Assembly (NCBI GenBank): GCA_024336345.1 | Contig: JANFOG010000008.1 | Coordinates: 2,170,001-2,234,000, forward strand | Length of the DNA stretch: 64,000 bases | Direction: 5' to 3' | Source: Mariannaea sp. PMI_226 | Lineage: Eukaryota; Ascomycota; Sordariomycetes; Hypocreales; Nectriaceae | Shown: in pieces, positions 19,881 to 30,048 of the stretch | How the letters are laid out: each line of letters begins with the position of its first letter | Numbering within the stretch: the first letter of the stretch is position 1 | The notes under the pieces: model-generated | Told to the model about the DNA's origin: nothing | Database searches by the model: none | Seen by the model: the letters and a program-made list of their open reading frames with translations, nothing else | Translations under genes and position numbers: made by a program

Positions 19881-22360
19881 GCGGAACTTCACATAGTGCA
19901 CCGCAAATCCAAAGGCATAGTATTCATTTTTGGCTAAAGTTCTACAATAGGTACTTGGACTTCTTATGCATACTTCATTCAACCAACTTATGTACGGAAT
20001 TGAACTCTCTACTCCATATGGTCTAAACCGTGTTCATTTGATTTTGGTCGTCAGTATTTGACAATATTGGGGAGGCTCCCTGTGGTCTTGGCTATGTATT
20101 CCTCATACACATTTCTGTTAGTACACGGGGACGATTTGTCCCTGGTCTCCTCAGTCGATAGCGGCTTTGGGCGCTTGTTTGAAAGGATTGAGCCTATTGT
20201 GATGCCAAGCAATCACACTGCTAGCTCAACATTCTGCTGCTGTATGAAGCAATTTTCTGCCAGACTCCACGTGAACACTCATACTCACGGGTTCGTCAAT
20301 GAGAAGGTGGATATAGTGCTTGAGCAGCCTAAGCACCTGAGGAGCACGCAGATGAGTCGGCGCTGCGATGATGGCGCCCGTGTGGCTTGGATTTGGGAAA
20401 AGAGTTCACAAGGTCCTCGGATCAAATCATGCAAATATTGGCGTAAGGCAGACTGTATAGTAGTATGTATATGTTCAGTCTCTACGGTAAGCTATGATCC
20501 AGATTTTTGGCCTGATGCTTAATTCTTGTTGACGCCGGCAAGCAAAAATGCAAAAGGAGTAGCCCATGTTGAAAATATTACATCTCCTAGTTGCTGAGAC
20601 GAATTTTGTTTTGTTCTTTAACAATATAAAGTCTTTCATTGTCGACCAAGGCGTAATGCTGCGCTATTTTAACATCACCCTTCCCAGCGTTGTTATCTCA
20701 CTACAATTTTGGTGGCAGAGTACATGTACAGGATGAAAAAAAAAGGAAAATAAAAAAGTTGAGTGTAAAAGCTGCTTGAATAAAAGAAAAGGATAACCAA
20801 GAATCAAGATATAAGGATTCAGATTGGACATGAGGTATAAAATCGTAAAATCGCCCTGTGAGAACGCAGAGAGGGCACCCAAGTGTGGTCCAGAAACGAT
20901 GCAAGCCAAGAAATCACAGTTCTAAAATTCAACAAGCCGAGTGCACACCATTTCCACACTCTCCAGACACTGGCCAAGCTGCATAATACGAAAGGGAGAG
21001 AAGAAAAGACCGCTGCTGGGGCGCCGAGCGCGTGGCGGCACGGCTCGTAAACAGTCCAGCCAACCTGAGTCTGGGCTAACTGGATTGAGCCGATCTGGTG
21101 ATACTCAAGAATGAATGGGGCGTGCTCGGCAATAGTCGTGGCTAGCTGAACGACTCTGTAGGAAGTGCCAACATGAACCTATGGATATTTCATATTTTGA
21201 TCCAACTAATCTGTACCTTGGTATTGGTTACAACTATTAGTCTACCATGTTGATCCGACTACGAGGTGGCAGCAGTGCAACAAGACGACCGTAAGAAGTC
21301 GAACCCGTTTGTGAGGAGCGCATGCAGCGGGGACATGCTACCTGCTTTCGCATTATTTTTCGGTACTAAACTGTTTACACAGTAGTAGAATACAATATTC
21401 CTTACTGAGTGGCAAGCGTAATGGTAAAAGCTGACCTCACATAGGCATGATCTCCATATTTCCCTGTCGAAGACCTTCTCCGCCGAAATAGAACATTTTC
21501 AGCTTATACCGTGGTACCGTTAGATAGTCTGACACTACAGCGCTGTAGTGAGTGAGACTATTGGCAACACAGCTGGGTCTCGACTTTTTGGCTACCTTCG
21601 CCATGGCCTCAGCTCCGTCTGGTCATCCAGATCGCTGGTCAAGAAAAAAAGATCGTATAATTATGAAGAGTCATGCCACGGCTCAGCCGAAAGACGGGCT
21701 CTCGTAGTGGGCGATGATAAAGACAAGAAAACCACAGACACTGTCACCGTCGCTCCTTAACTATGCCTTCGTATTTATCCCATCTCTTGTTCATAAAGCT
21801 TTATCAGTTCCCGATTTCTTCAGTTCCGTTGCCCTAGCCCCTCGTTCTAGCGCTATCCCGTACTGAGCTTTGCCGAATGTAGTGGATATCCCTGCTAGTT
21901 TTTGCCAATATTGGGACATCCATTGAGACCTCGCCCATTCTCGATCACGGATTTGGTCATGTCGTGGCTGGAAACGGAAACGGGCGACAAACAGAAGCAC
22001 TCAGTTCGCCGTCAGCCTCAGCTGAAAGATGTCCTATGCGGCCAATCGTAGACACAAATCTCCATCAGGATCAAGCATGCCAAAAATATGTGTTACTACA
22101 AATTACCAGTACCACCGTGAAGTTGGAAACACATGTGCTGTCCCTCCGTCCATACTGCACTGCACTCCTGGTACTAAAGAGAAGAGGGAGGAGAACTATT
22201 GTGCAGGAAGTTTTCAAAGACATTGATCATATTCGGTCACCAGCCGCATGGGCCTTTTCCAAGACGAGTGATTATAGAGTTACCCTGAAGTAGGACGGGG
22301 ATTTCATATGACAAACACTTGCACCAGCGTTGACAATTGAACGGCTGGCGCTCTCACACC
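19881..22360. other. Large intergenic region before the Tc-like gene
   Basis: 2.5 kb without a supported gene. A 154-codon frame at 20058-20522 and short frames at 21548-21760 and 21964-22293 have no family signature. There is an A-rich tract near 20736-20795. The right part should contain the promoter of the Tc-like gene. I see no terminal repeats or transposase remnant that would explain how that gene arrived. Confidence 0.5.
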
Positions 22361-25300
22361 ATGGCACCCACTTTCGAATCTACCAAGATACCCCCCCAGC
22401 CGGTCCAACAACGCGACAGGAGTGCGGCCCAAGCTGGACAAAGCGGCGAGAAGTCATCCTCAGGAACAGCATCTGCAGGCACAAGCAAGCCTAACGAAGC
22501 TGATCCTAAGGCATCATCATCATCTTCTTCTTCTGTTCAAGTCCCTACAATCGATGTGGCCAATTTCGCAACAGGAAAGGGAGGCGGCGCGCTACGGTCC
22601 ATTGACCAGAAGTTCAGCGTTAATCCATCTAGCGGAAGCCTCTCCCTCAGTATCCCTCTACCCATTACTGGCGGACGTCAAGGCTTCCATCCAGAGCTAG
22701 ATCTTGACTATGATTCTGGCAGTGGAAACGGTCCATTTGGAATAGGCTGGTATGCGACAGCACCGAATATCACACGAAAGACATCGCATCGCATTCCCAA
22801 GTACGGACCAGGCACTGATATATTTGTTTTCGCTGGAGCCGAAGACCTTGTCCCGTCTCTGCAGGGGAGCGAGCGGGCTGTAGATGGCTACACTGTCCGC
22901 AAGTTCGAGATACGTGTGGAGGGTGCCTCTCAGGCACGAGTGGAACAATTGACAAGCTTGCAAGACCCAAACGATGTCTATTGGAGGACTGTTTCCAGCG
23001 ACAACACTACCAACATATACGGGCGCGACGACTCTTCGCGACTCCTGGAAACTATTGGAACCCAAAAACGAATCTTCTCCTGGCTGCTTTGCGAGTCGTA
23101 TGATGCATTTGGAAACGCTATCAGCTACACTTATAAAGCTGAAAACTCTGATGGCGTATTTGGTGATGCCCTAAATCCGCTGGCGTCAGAAAGCGAACGA
23201 GATCCTCAGGTGCGAAACCGTGGTCGATACCTCAAATCGATCAAATACGGCAACTCAATGCCTTGCCGCAATCTCAAGACTTGGGCCATCGACTCCAGAC
23301 TGCAGGCAGTTAAATGGTGTTTCGAACTGGTCTTTGACTTTGGCGAGCATTCAGATGACTGTCCTGACACGACCGAGGTTAGGCCATGGACTGTTCGGCA
23401 AGATCCCTTCTCATCTTGCCGAAGTGGATTTGAGATCAGGGAGTATCGACTATGTCGAAGGGTGCTGATGTTTCATCACTTCCCACACGAGCTTGGCCGA
23501 GAGGATTATTTGGTATCTTCCATGTCCTTTAAGTATGATGAATCTCCTACCGGATCTTTCCTCAGTTCAGTCGTACGAAGCAGTCATGTCTTTGATGCCA
23601 CGCTAGGCAAATATGTGACGGAAAGTCTCGAGCCTTTCACTTTGGAATACACGAAAATGTCGAGCCTTGAGAACATTCAAGTGCACAGTATCAAGCCCAC
23701 TTGTCTTCAGACTTTGCCCGTGGCCAACTCTGAAACGGTTACGCGCTGGATCGATCTCGATGGCGATGGTACACAGGGTCTCTTGGTGCAGACCCGTGGA
23801 GCTTGGTACTATCAAAGAAACGAAAAGGCAATAAATTCCGGAAAGTCTGATACCGAGTCAGGTTCTGAATCCGAGTCAGAATCGGAGCTCGAGTCCGACG
23901 TTGAGATTATTGATGACTTTGGACCGGTGACGCAGCTACCCTCCATGCCGATGCTGGGGAATCTTGCCAATGCCACCTTTGAGGACTTGGATGGCAATGG
24001 CAGACAGGATGTGGTCATCACGGACCAGAACGGCCGTAGCCATGGGTATTATGAGCGGCTCAATGGTGAGCTTGGCGACGAATGGACGCCACTGCAACCA
24101 TTTGAGGCCGTAATAAACTCACACATTGAGGAGGGCGAGATGAAGAGTCTTGACCTGACGGGAACCGGCACGAATGACATTCTCGCAAACGATAATGCCG
24201 GTACCATGTATTGGTACGAATCATTAGGAAAGAAAGGATGGAGTTCACAACGCGCGTGTAACACCGCTGAGCAAAAGGCTTATCCTCTCTTTCTCGTTGG
24301 AGACAATCATAGAGCAACCTACCTTTGCGACATGACAGGTGACGGCCTGGAGGATGTCGTACAGCTAGTCAACGGGCGCGTTTCTTACTGGCCTAATTTA
24401 GGTTATGGCCGTTTTGGTCGAGCTGTTGTGATGGACAACTCGCCCAAGATGGCACCCGACGATCTTTTTACGCTGGAGAGACTCCATTTACTCGACATTG
24501 ACGGCAGCGGCACGAAGGACATAATTTACCTCCCGCCCGAGGGAGGCATAATGGTCTACTACAATCAATGCGGTAACAGTTGGAGTGATGGAATCTTCGT
24601 TGAGCAGTTTCCTCGTGTTGATAGACTAACAAGCGTCTTCACACTCGATGTGCTTGGTAATGGAACAACATGTCTTTGCTGGGCTGGGCCCGACGGCAGC
24701 ACCACTGACGACTTGGTGATATACTATCTCAATCTCGCCTCAGACGGTAAGCCGCATCTCCTCAAAGCCTTCAACAATGGCCGAGGATTTGAAACCAAGG
24801 TGTCGTATCGACCATCAACCAAATTTTACCTACGGGATGAGCGGGATGGCCACTCATGGAGAACTAAACTACCCTTTCCTGTCCATGTCATCTCTAAAGT
24901 GATTGAACGCGACCTATTCACCTTGGCGAGGAGTATCACCAAGTACGCATACCACGATGGCTTCTTTGACGGCCAAGAACAAGAGTTCCGTGGGTTTGGG
25001 ATGGTGGAAGTATGGGAACGCAATGAAGTGAAACTCACTCCTGGTGATGCTAAGCCGTATCGGAGGCCTATCAGCTACACGAAGTTGTGGTTTCATACCG
25101 GCTCAGCTGAGCTGCCTCTCGTACCAGAGCGCGTATTCGGAAAAGTGAGTGTGCAGACCGTAATTCCGAACGGACTGAACCACTTTGCACGGTCTCAGTT
25201 TTGCCGTGCCCTTCATGGACGAGAGATGCGTGCGGAGACGTACGGGCTCGACGGAACGGCGAAGGCGAGCACTCCTTACTCAATCGAAGACACCACATAC

Positions 25301-28300
25301 GACATTGAGCTACGGCAGAAGGTCCAGGGTGAGTTATCACCTGGAGTCTTTCGTGTTTCTCAGCGAGAATCACTCTCCACAACGTATGAGCGCGACATGA
25401 CACAACCTCCCCGCGTCGAACATGAACTCTGTTTGGAGAGAAACAAATATGGAGATGTCACGAAGGAAGCAACCATCTCTTACGGCAACAAGAAGAGCAG
25501 CTTGGAAGACAAATACTGCCGAGCTGTGCAAAGCAGGAACGAGGTAACCTACACAGAGACGTCATACACAGATGCAGTCGATTCAGACTCAGACGTCAAC
25601 TTCTATGCGCCTTTTGTTGCGTCTACCAACACTCTTCATATTAGTGGCTTAGCATTTACAGATCAGGTTGATATCGTGACTGCGAAGATTGACCCTCAGC
25701 GGTTCTTTGGCATCAAGCCTCCTCAAGAGCCAGATCAACCTAGTTTGGCGAGCCCAGTGGTCGTACAAGGATATAAATCACGTATTTACTATCGCAGCGC
25801 GGACCTAACCCATCGCTTGGCCTTTGGGCGTGTGGAATCAGGACCAATCCTGGTGGATCAAGAGTTCACTCTGGCCCTCAGCAAGCAAGACTGCTATGCA
25901 GCTTACATGGCCGACAAGGACCGGCTTGCGGGACACACTCTGCCAAAGATCATGGCAGAGGGCGGTTATGTTGACCTTGATGGTGACGGTAGCTGGTGGA
26001 GCCCCTCCTCTCGCGCATTCTTTGGTCCCTCTGACCATGATGCCTCGGACAAGGGTCACTCTACTATCCCAGAGCTGTTATGGGCACGGGAGAGTTTTTT
26101 CACGCCTACAGTCAGCGTGGATCCGTTTCATGCTCGTTCGACCACAAGTATGGATCGACATTGGCTCTTACCAGAGACTGTTACAGATGCATTGGGCAAT
26201 GTGTCCAAAGCCGTTAATGACTACAGGACTCTCCGACCTTGTACCACTGTTGATCCAAATGGGAATCGCAAAACGGCAGCCTACAACACATTTGGAGACA
26301 TGACGGCAACAGCGACGCTAGGAAAGGCCGACGAACAAGTTGGAGACTATGTCGATCCCAATGTGACACTGTCCGTGCCATCCTCGACTCTCGCTGAGTT
26401 TATGAAGCACCCAATCAAGCAGGCTGCAAAGGATTTTCTCGGCGGCTGGGGTGAGCGAATACTGTACTCTCATGGTGTACTCGATATCGACGGATGCAAA
26501 TCGCCTCCTTTTGCGATTAAGCTCACAAGAACTGAGCATGTCCACAATGGAAAGAATGAAGAATCTCCGGGGGATCTTCTGATGAGCATATCATATTTCG
26601 ACAACGATGGAACTGTAACACAGAAAGCTACGGTCGAGTCGTGGGAGGCTGAACCATTGCAATGGTGTATCAGCGAGCGGCATGTCAATGATATTGACGG
26701 CAGCATGGTCAAGGCCTTCCAGCCATTTTTCGCTAAGAATCACCTTTACAACCAATTCCCATCACAAGAGGTTCCGGCAACCTACGAATTCGTAGACGCC
26801 GTTGGTCGACAAGTTGGTGTGCTGTACGCAGACCACACGTGGACTAAGACCAACTTCAGCGCTTGGTCTGAAATCACCTATCGAACTATTGACACTATTA
26901 ACATTGAAAATCCGAAAGATGACGCCGATATTGGCTTTTACTTTAATAGCTTGGCTCCAGCAACATATTCCCCCTCATGGATGCATATGCACAGTTCCGG
27001 TAACGCGCAGGCTCAACTCGCTGCACAAAGATCTGCCGAAGTGTCTATTAAAGGCTCAGTCGTTTCTCACTTGGATTCTGATGGTAGAGAAATTATGAAG
27101 ATCGTCAAGTCTGGAGAGAAGACCCGAACAACTCGGTTCGAATTGGACAGTGATGGGAATAGGTTGAAAGAGTTTGATTCTCTCGGAAGGCTCGTTCAAG
27201 AGTGTTTGTATGATCAACAGGGTCAACGTACAGCTGTCGCGAGTATGGATGCTGGGCGTCAAACGATGGTATACGATATCGGAGGAAAGCCACTACTGCA
27301 GTGTGACATGCAGGGAGTATCCAAAAGAAGCGTCTTCGACTTGCTGCGCCGGGTGGTTGAGACTAGAGTCAAGGACAGTCCAGATGCGAGCGAATACGTG
27401 TGGTCAAAAACTGTGTACGGAGAGGGGGAGGTGGACGCAGCCCAGAAGAACCTTCGAGGAAAGGTCGTCCGGACATACGACCAATCGGGTGTACATGGTG
27501 CTCCAAGCTATGATTTCAAGGGCAATGTGCTTTCGGAAACGGTACAGGTTGCGACAGAGTACAAAAGCGCCATCGATTGGTCGGGAGAGGTGGCGCTTGA
27601 GCCAGCAGTCTACGTGACTGAGCACATACGTGATGCCCTCAATCGAGTATCTTGGTCTGTGGATGCATTGGGTCGACTGACAAAGCACACATTTGACCTT
27701 TCCGGGCGACTTACAGCTCTGAATACTAAGCTTCCAGCCGACAAAGAATGGACTGCTCTCATCTGCGATTCCAGCCACGCTGCAGATGGATTGCCCCTCA
27801 CTATTAAGTACGGCAACGGGGCAACCTCTCACTACACATACGACAGCCAGACAAGGCAAATCTTGACCAAGACCACCCGGCGAAAAGATGGTTCCATCAT
27901 AGAGGATTTGTCGTACACGTACGACTGCCTCAACCGAATTGTCCACACCGTAGATGCAGCTCAAAAAACTGCCTACTATAGGAACATTCAGGTCAAGCCC
28001 GTGAACGAGCACTGGTACGACGTATGGGGTCGGCTGGTCAAATCTACAGGTCGAGAAATGGTCTCTGGTAGCAGCACAGCTTCTCTCAGCAGCAAGTCCA
28101 ACCAGACCAACCCGCTAGCAAATACGGGACTAGCAATGCCGAACGGGAAGGAAATGGCCACCTACACAGAGACGTATACATACGATGACGCTGATAATAT
28201 TCTCAGCATGACTCACCAAGTCTCGGGCGCTGCCACTGCTGGATGGACTCGGTCATACAGCTACAATGAACCTAGTCTCCTGGAGCCAGGCCGAGTTGGA

Positions 28301-29833
28301 AACCGTCTCAGCTCCAGCCAGCTTTCATCGCGGGCCGAAAATTACAGCTATGACGCGAGCGGTTGCATAGCCTCAATGCCAGGTTTCTCGAAGGTGCAGT
28401 GGGATTGTACTATCCGTAAGCTGAAGGCCTCTTCTCGACAACGGTTCAATAAAGACAAAGTCAGCATGCCGGAGACAACGTGGTATGTCTACGATAGCGG
28501 GGGAGCGCGAGTTCGCAAGGTGACGGAGCGAGCCTCGTCGTCCACCGCTGGCAAGATGATTGTTAAGAGAAAAGAGACCATAATGCTTGACGGCGTGGAC
28601 ATCTTGATCAAATACGGAGGCGATGGTGCCATAGCGTCCAAGACAACGACATCAATGATTGGAAGCGGCGCTAAAGATGACAGTCCCCTTGTGCTGATGG
28701 AAAACCTCAACAATTCGCGTACGTTGCTACGCTACAACCTGAGTCCAAGTCTCGAGGTCGACGACAAAGCTCGTGTTGTCTCATACGAAGAATACTCCCC
28801 CTTTGGCGTAACTACGGTCATCGCACGCGGATCCGGCATCCAGGCCCCAAGGATATACCGGTTTGCCTCGTATCGTCGAGACAAGGAAACAGGCTTCTAC
28901 TACTGCGGCGCCCGATACTATCTCCCGCACCTAGGAAGGTGGCTTTCACCCGATCCCATTGGCACGGCCGACGGACCTAACATCTACTGCTACTGCGCCA
29001 ACGATCCTATCAACTGGGTTGATCCAGCCGGCACCATGAAAGAAACAAAAAAGAAGGCCACGACCAACACTGCTGATAGTAACTTGGACGCGGTCTCGCT
29101 AAACATCCAGGGACCCCAATCGCGGGCCGCATCGCAGCCCGCATCGCAGCCTACAGCGCAGCCCAAGAAGAACTCTTATTGCCAAGAGTTCCGTAAGGGA
29201 ATAACAAAGGAGAGTGTGGGAAAGTCTATAGTCGCCGGGTTTGTGGCGGGCGCGATCGCTGGAGGTGCTAACGCGTATTCTACATGGAAAACCGCCGGGA
29301 CGACCGGTGTTGATGTTGCTATAGCTGGGGCCTACGGCTTTGGCGTTGGCTTTGCAGCCAGCACTGCACCTACTGCCATCACATATCTCATCTGGACCTG
29401 TTTCTCGCGATCGGACAACACAGCGGCGGTGGCGCCGGCGCCGACGACGGGCACTACCGCCAACGCCAACAACCTCCCAGAAGCACCGCTCGATGAAGAT
29501 ACGGGACACGAGCCGGGGGCCAAAAAGCGGTCAAAGTCGACGCCAATTAATAAAATTGTCACAAAAAAAGTAAAAGTGAATGAGAAGTCCAAGGACCCCA
29601 AGGACGGTGACAAGAAGAAGGGCCAGGAGCAGAACAGGGGCAGGACCAAGAACGTGAACGAGGGCGGGAACAGGAGCAGGAGCAGGAGCAGGAAGGCGGG
29701 CGAAAGCAACAGCCCTAACCAACGAAACAACACCAGCATGCTTAATAACAGCATTCTTAATAACAGCACAGCAGCACTGAACAATCCTAAGAAGACGAAG
29801 TCTCCCCATAAGAACAAACGCGGGGGGAGATGA
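22361..29833 (+). CDS. TcB/TcC-like (SpvB-RHS) insecticidal toxin complex protein (2490 aa)
   Basis: One uninterrupted 7.5-kb frame, started at the first ATG (22361). After a low-complexity N-terminus (1-60) come an SpvB-type domain (motifs PSSGSLSLSIPLP and YDSGSGNGPFGIGW), FG-GAP/VCBS-like repeats (DLDGDGTQGL, DLDGNGRQDV, DMTGDGLEDV, DIDGSGTKDI), the TcdB middle region, then RHS/YD repeats. The RHS core ends with the conserved Asp/Gly-rich closing motif (GRWLSPDPIGTADG... to VDPAGT, about 2193-2223). In bacterial Tc toxins B and C form a hollow shell that autoproteolytically releases the variable C-terminus; here B and C are one polypeptide. The C-terminus (2224-2490) has two hydrophobic stretches and a Lys/Arg/Ser/Asn-rich tail and matches no effector I know. 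Lack of introns and the family's bacterial distribution suggest horizontal transfer. No TcA subunit gene is in the window. Confidence 0.88.
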   Translation: MAPTFESTKIPPQPVQQRDRSAAQAGQSGEKSSSGTASAGTSKPNEADPKASSSSSSSVQVPTIDVANFATGKGGGALRSIDQKFSVNPSSGSLSLSIPLPITGGRQGFHPELDLDYDSGSGNGPFGIGWYATAPNITRKTSHRIPKYGPGTDIFVFAGAEDLVPSLQGSERAVDGYTVRKFEIRVEGASQARVEQLTSLQDPNDVYWRTVSSDNTTNIYGRDDSSRLLETIGTQKRIFSWLLCESYDAFGNAISYTYKAENSDGVFGDALNPLASESERDPQVRNRGRYLKSIKYGNSMPCRNLKTWAIDSRLQAVKWCFELVFDFGEHSDDCPDTTEVRPWTVRQDPFSSCRSGFEIREYRLCRRVLMFHHFPHELGREDYLVSSMSFKYDESPTGSFLSSVVRSSHVFDATLGKYVTESLEPFTLEYTKMSSLENIQVHSIKPTCLQTLPVANSETVTRWIDLDGDGTQGLLVQTRGAWYYQRNEKAINSGKSDTESGSESESESELESDVEIIDDFGPVTQLPSMPMLGNLANATFEDLDGNGRQDVVITDQNGRSHGYYERLNGELGDEWTPLQPFEAVINSHIEEGEMKSLDLTGTGTNDILANDNAGTMYWYESLGKKGWSSQRACNTAEQKAYPLFLVGDNHRATYLCDMTGDGLEDVVQLVNGRVSYWPNLGYGRFGRAVVMDNSPKMAPDDLFTLERLHLLDIDGSGTKDIIYLPPEGGIMVYYNQCGNSWSDGIFVEQFPRVDRLTSVFTLDVLGNGTTCLCWAGPDGSTTDDLVIYYLNLASDGKPHLLKAFNNGRGFETKVSYRPSTKFYLRDERDGHSWRTKLPFPVHVISKVIERDLFTLARSITKYAYHDGFFDGQEQEFRGFGMVEVWERNEVKLTPGDAKPYRRPISYTKLWFHTGSAELPLVPERVFGKVSVQTVIPNGLNHFARSQFCRALHGREMRAETYGLDGTAKASTPYSIEDTTYDIELRQKVQGELSPGVFRVSQRESLSTTYERDMTQPPRVEHELCLERNKYGDVTKEATISYGNKKSSLEDKYCRAVQSRNEVTYTETSYTDAVDSDSDVNFYAPFVASTNTLHISGLAFTDQVDIVTAKIDPQRFFGIKPPQEPDQPSLASPVVVQGYKSRIYYRSADLTHRLAFGRVESGPILVDQEFTLALSKQDCYAAYMADKDRLAGHTLPKIMAEGGYVDLDGDGSWWSPSSRAFFGPSDHDASDKGHSTIPELLWARESFFTPTVSVDPFHARSTTSMDRHWLLPETVTDALGNVSKAVNDYRTLRPCTTVDPNGNRKTAAYNTFGDMTATATLGKADEQVGDYVDPNVTLSVPSSTLAEFMKHPIKQAAKDFLGGWGERILYSHGVLDIDGCKSPPFAIKLTRTEHVHNGKNEESPGDLLMSISYFDNDGTVTQKATVESWEAEPLQWCISERHVNDIDGSMVKAFQPFFAKNHLYNQFPSQEVPATYEFVDAVGRQVGVLYADHTWTKTNFSAWSEITYRTIDTINIENPKDDADIGFYFNSLAPATYSPSWMHMHSSGNAQAQLAAQRSAEVSIKGSVVSHLDSDGREIMKIVKSGEKTRTTRFELDSDGNRLKEFDSLGRLVQECLYDQQGQRTAVASMDAGRQTMVYDIGGKPLLQCDMQGVSKRSVFDLLRRVVETRVKDSPDASEYVWSKTVYGEGEVDAAQKNLRGKVVRTYDQSGVHGAPSYDFKGNVLSETVQVATEYKSAIDWSGEVALEPAVYVTEHIRDALNRVSWSVDALGRLTKHTFDLSGRLTALNTKLPADKEWTALICDSSHAADGLPLTIKYGNGATSHYTYDSQTRQILTKTTRRKDGSIIEDLSYTYDCLNRIVHTVDAAQKTAYYRNIQVKPVNEHWYDVWGRLVKSTGREMVSGSSTASLSSKSNQTNPLANTGLAMPNGKEMATYTETYTYDDADNILSMTHQVSGAATAGWTRSYSYNEPSLLEPGRVGNRLSSSQLSSRAENYSYDASGCIASMPGFSKVQWDCTIRKLKASSRQRFNKDKVSMPETTWYVYDSGGARVRKVTERASSSTAGKMIVKRKETIMLDGVDILIKYGGDGAIASKTTTSMIGSGAKDDSPLVLMENLNNSRTLLRYNLSPSLEVDDKARVVSYEEYSPFGVTTVIARGSGIQAPRIYRFASYRRDKETGFYYCGARYYLPHLGRWLSPDPIGTADGPNIYCYCANDPINWVDPAGTMKETKKKATTNTADSNLDAVSLNIQGPQSRAASQPASQPTAQPKKNSYCQEFRKGITKESVGKSIVAGFVAGAIAGGANAYSTWKTAGTTGVDVAIAGAYGFGVGFAASTAPTAITYLIWTCFSRSDNTAAVAPAPTTGTTANANNLPEAPLDEDTGHEPGAKKRSKSTPINKIVTKKVKVNEKSKDPKDGDKKKGQEQNRGRTKNVNEGGNRSRSRSRKAGESNSPNQRNNTSMLNNSILNNSTAALNNPKKTKSPHKNKRGGR

Positions 29834-30048
29834 GAAGAATGAACGCAGTAGATACTCTATAGTACTGCATTATATATAGGACTAGTACCAATAAACATAA
29901 TGTTGCAGACATCCCCTGAGCGAATTGAAACACGCACATCTCTCCTATTCAGTCACCCACTCGGCGTCGTTTATGACTTGATACATTGTTCCCACACTCT
30001 GTCTTCGAAACACCCACAATAACGTTACACCCATCGATGGCAGTGCCT

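Noticed and set aside
20058..20522. 154-codon open frame in the gap before the Tc-like gene
   Set aside because: No domain, signal peptide or codon bias; several frames of this size occur by chance in 2.5 kb.
29332..29817. 161-codon hydrophobic frame antisense to the Tc-like C-terminus
   Set aside because: Its leucine-rich composition is the mirror of the Lys/Arg/Ser codons on the coding strand.
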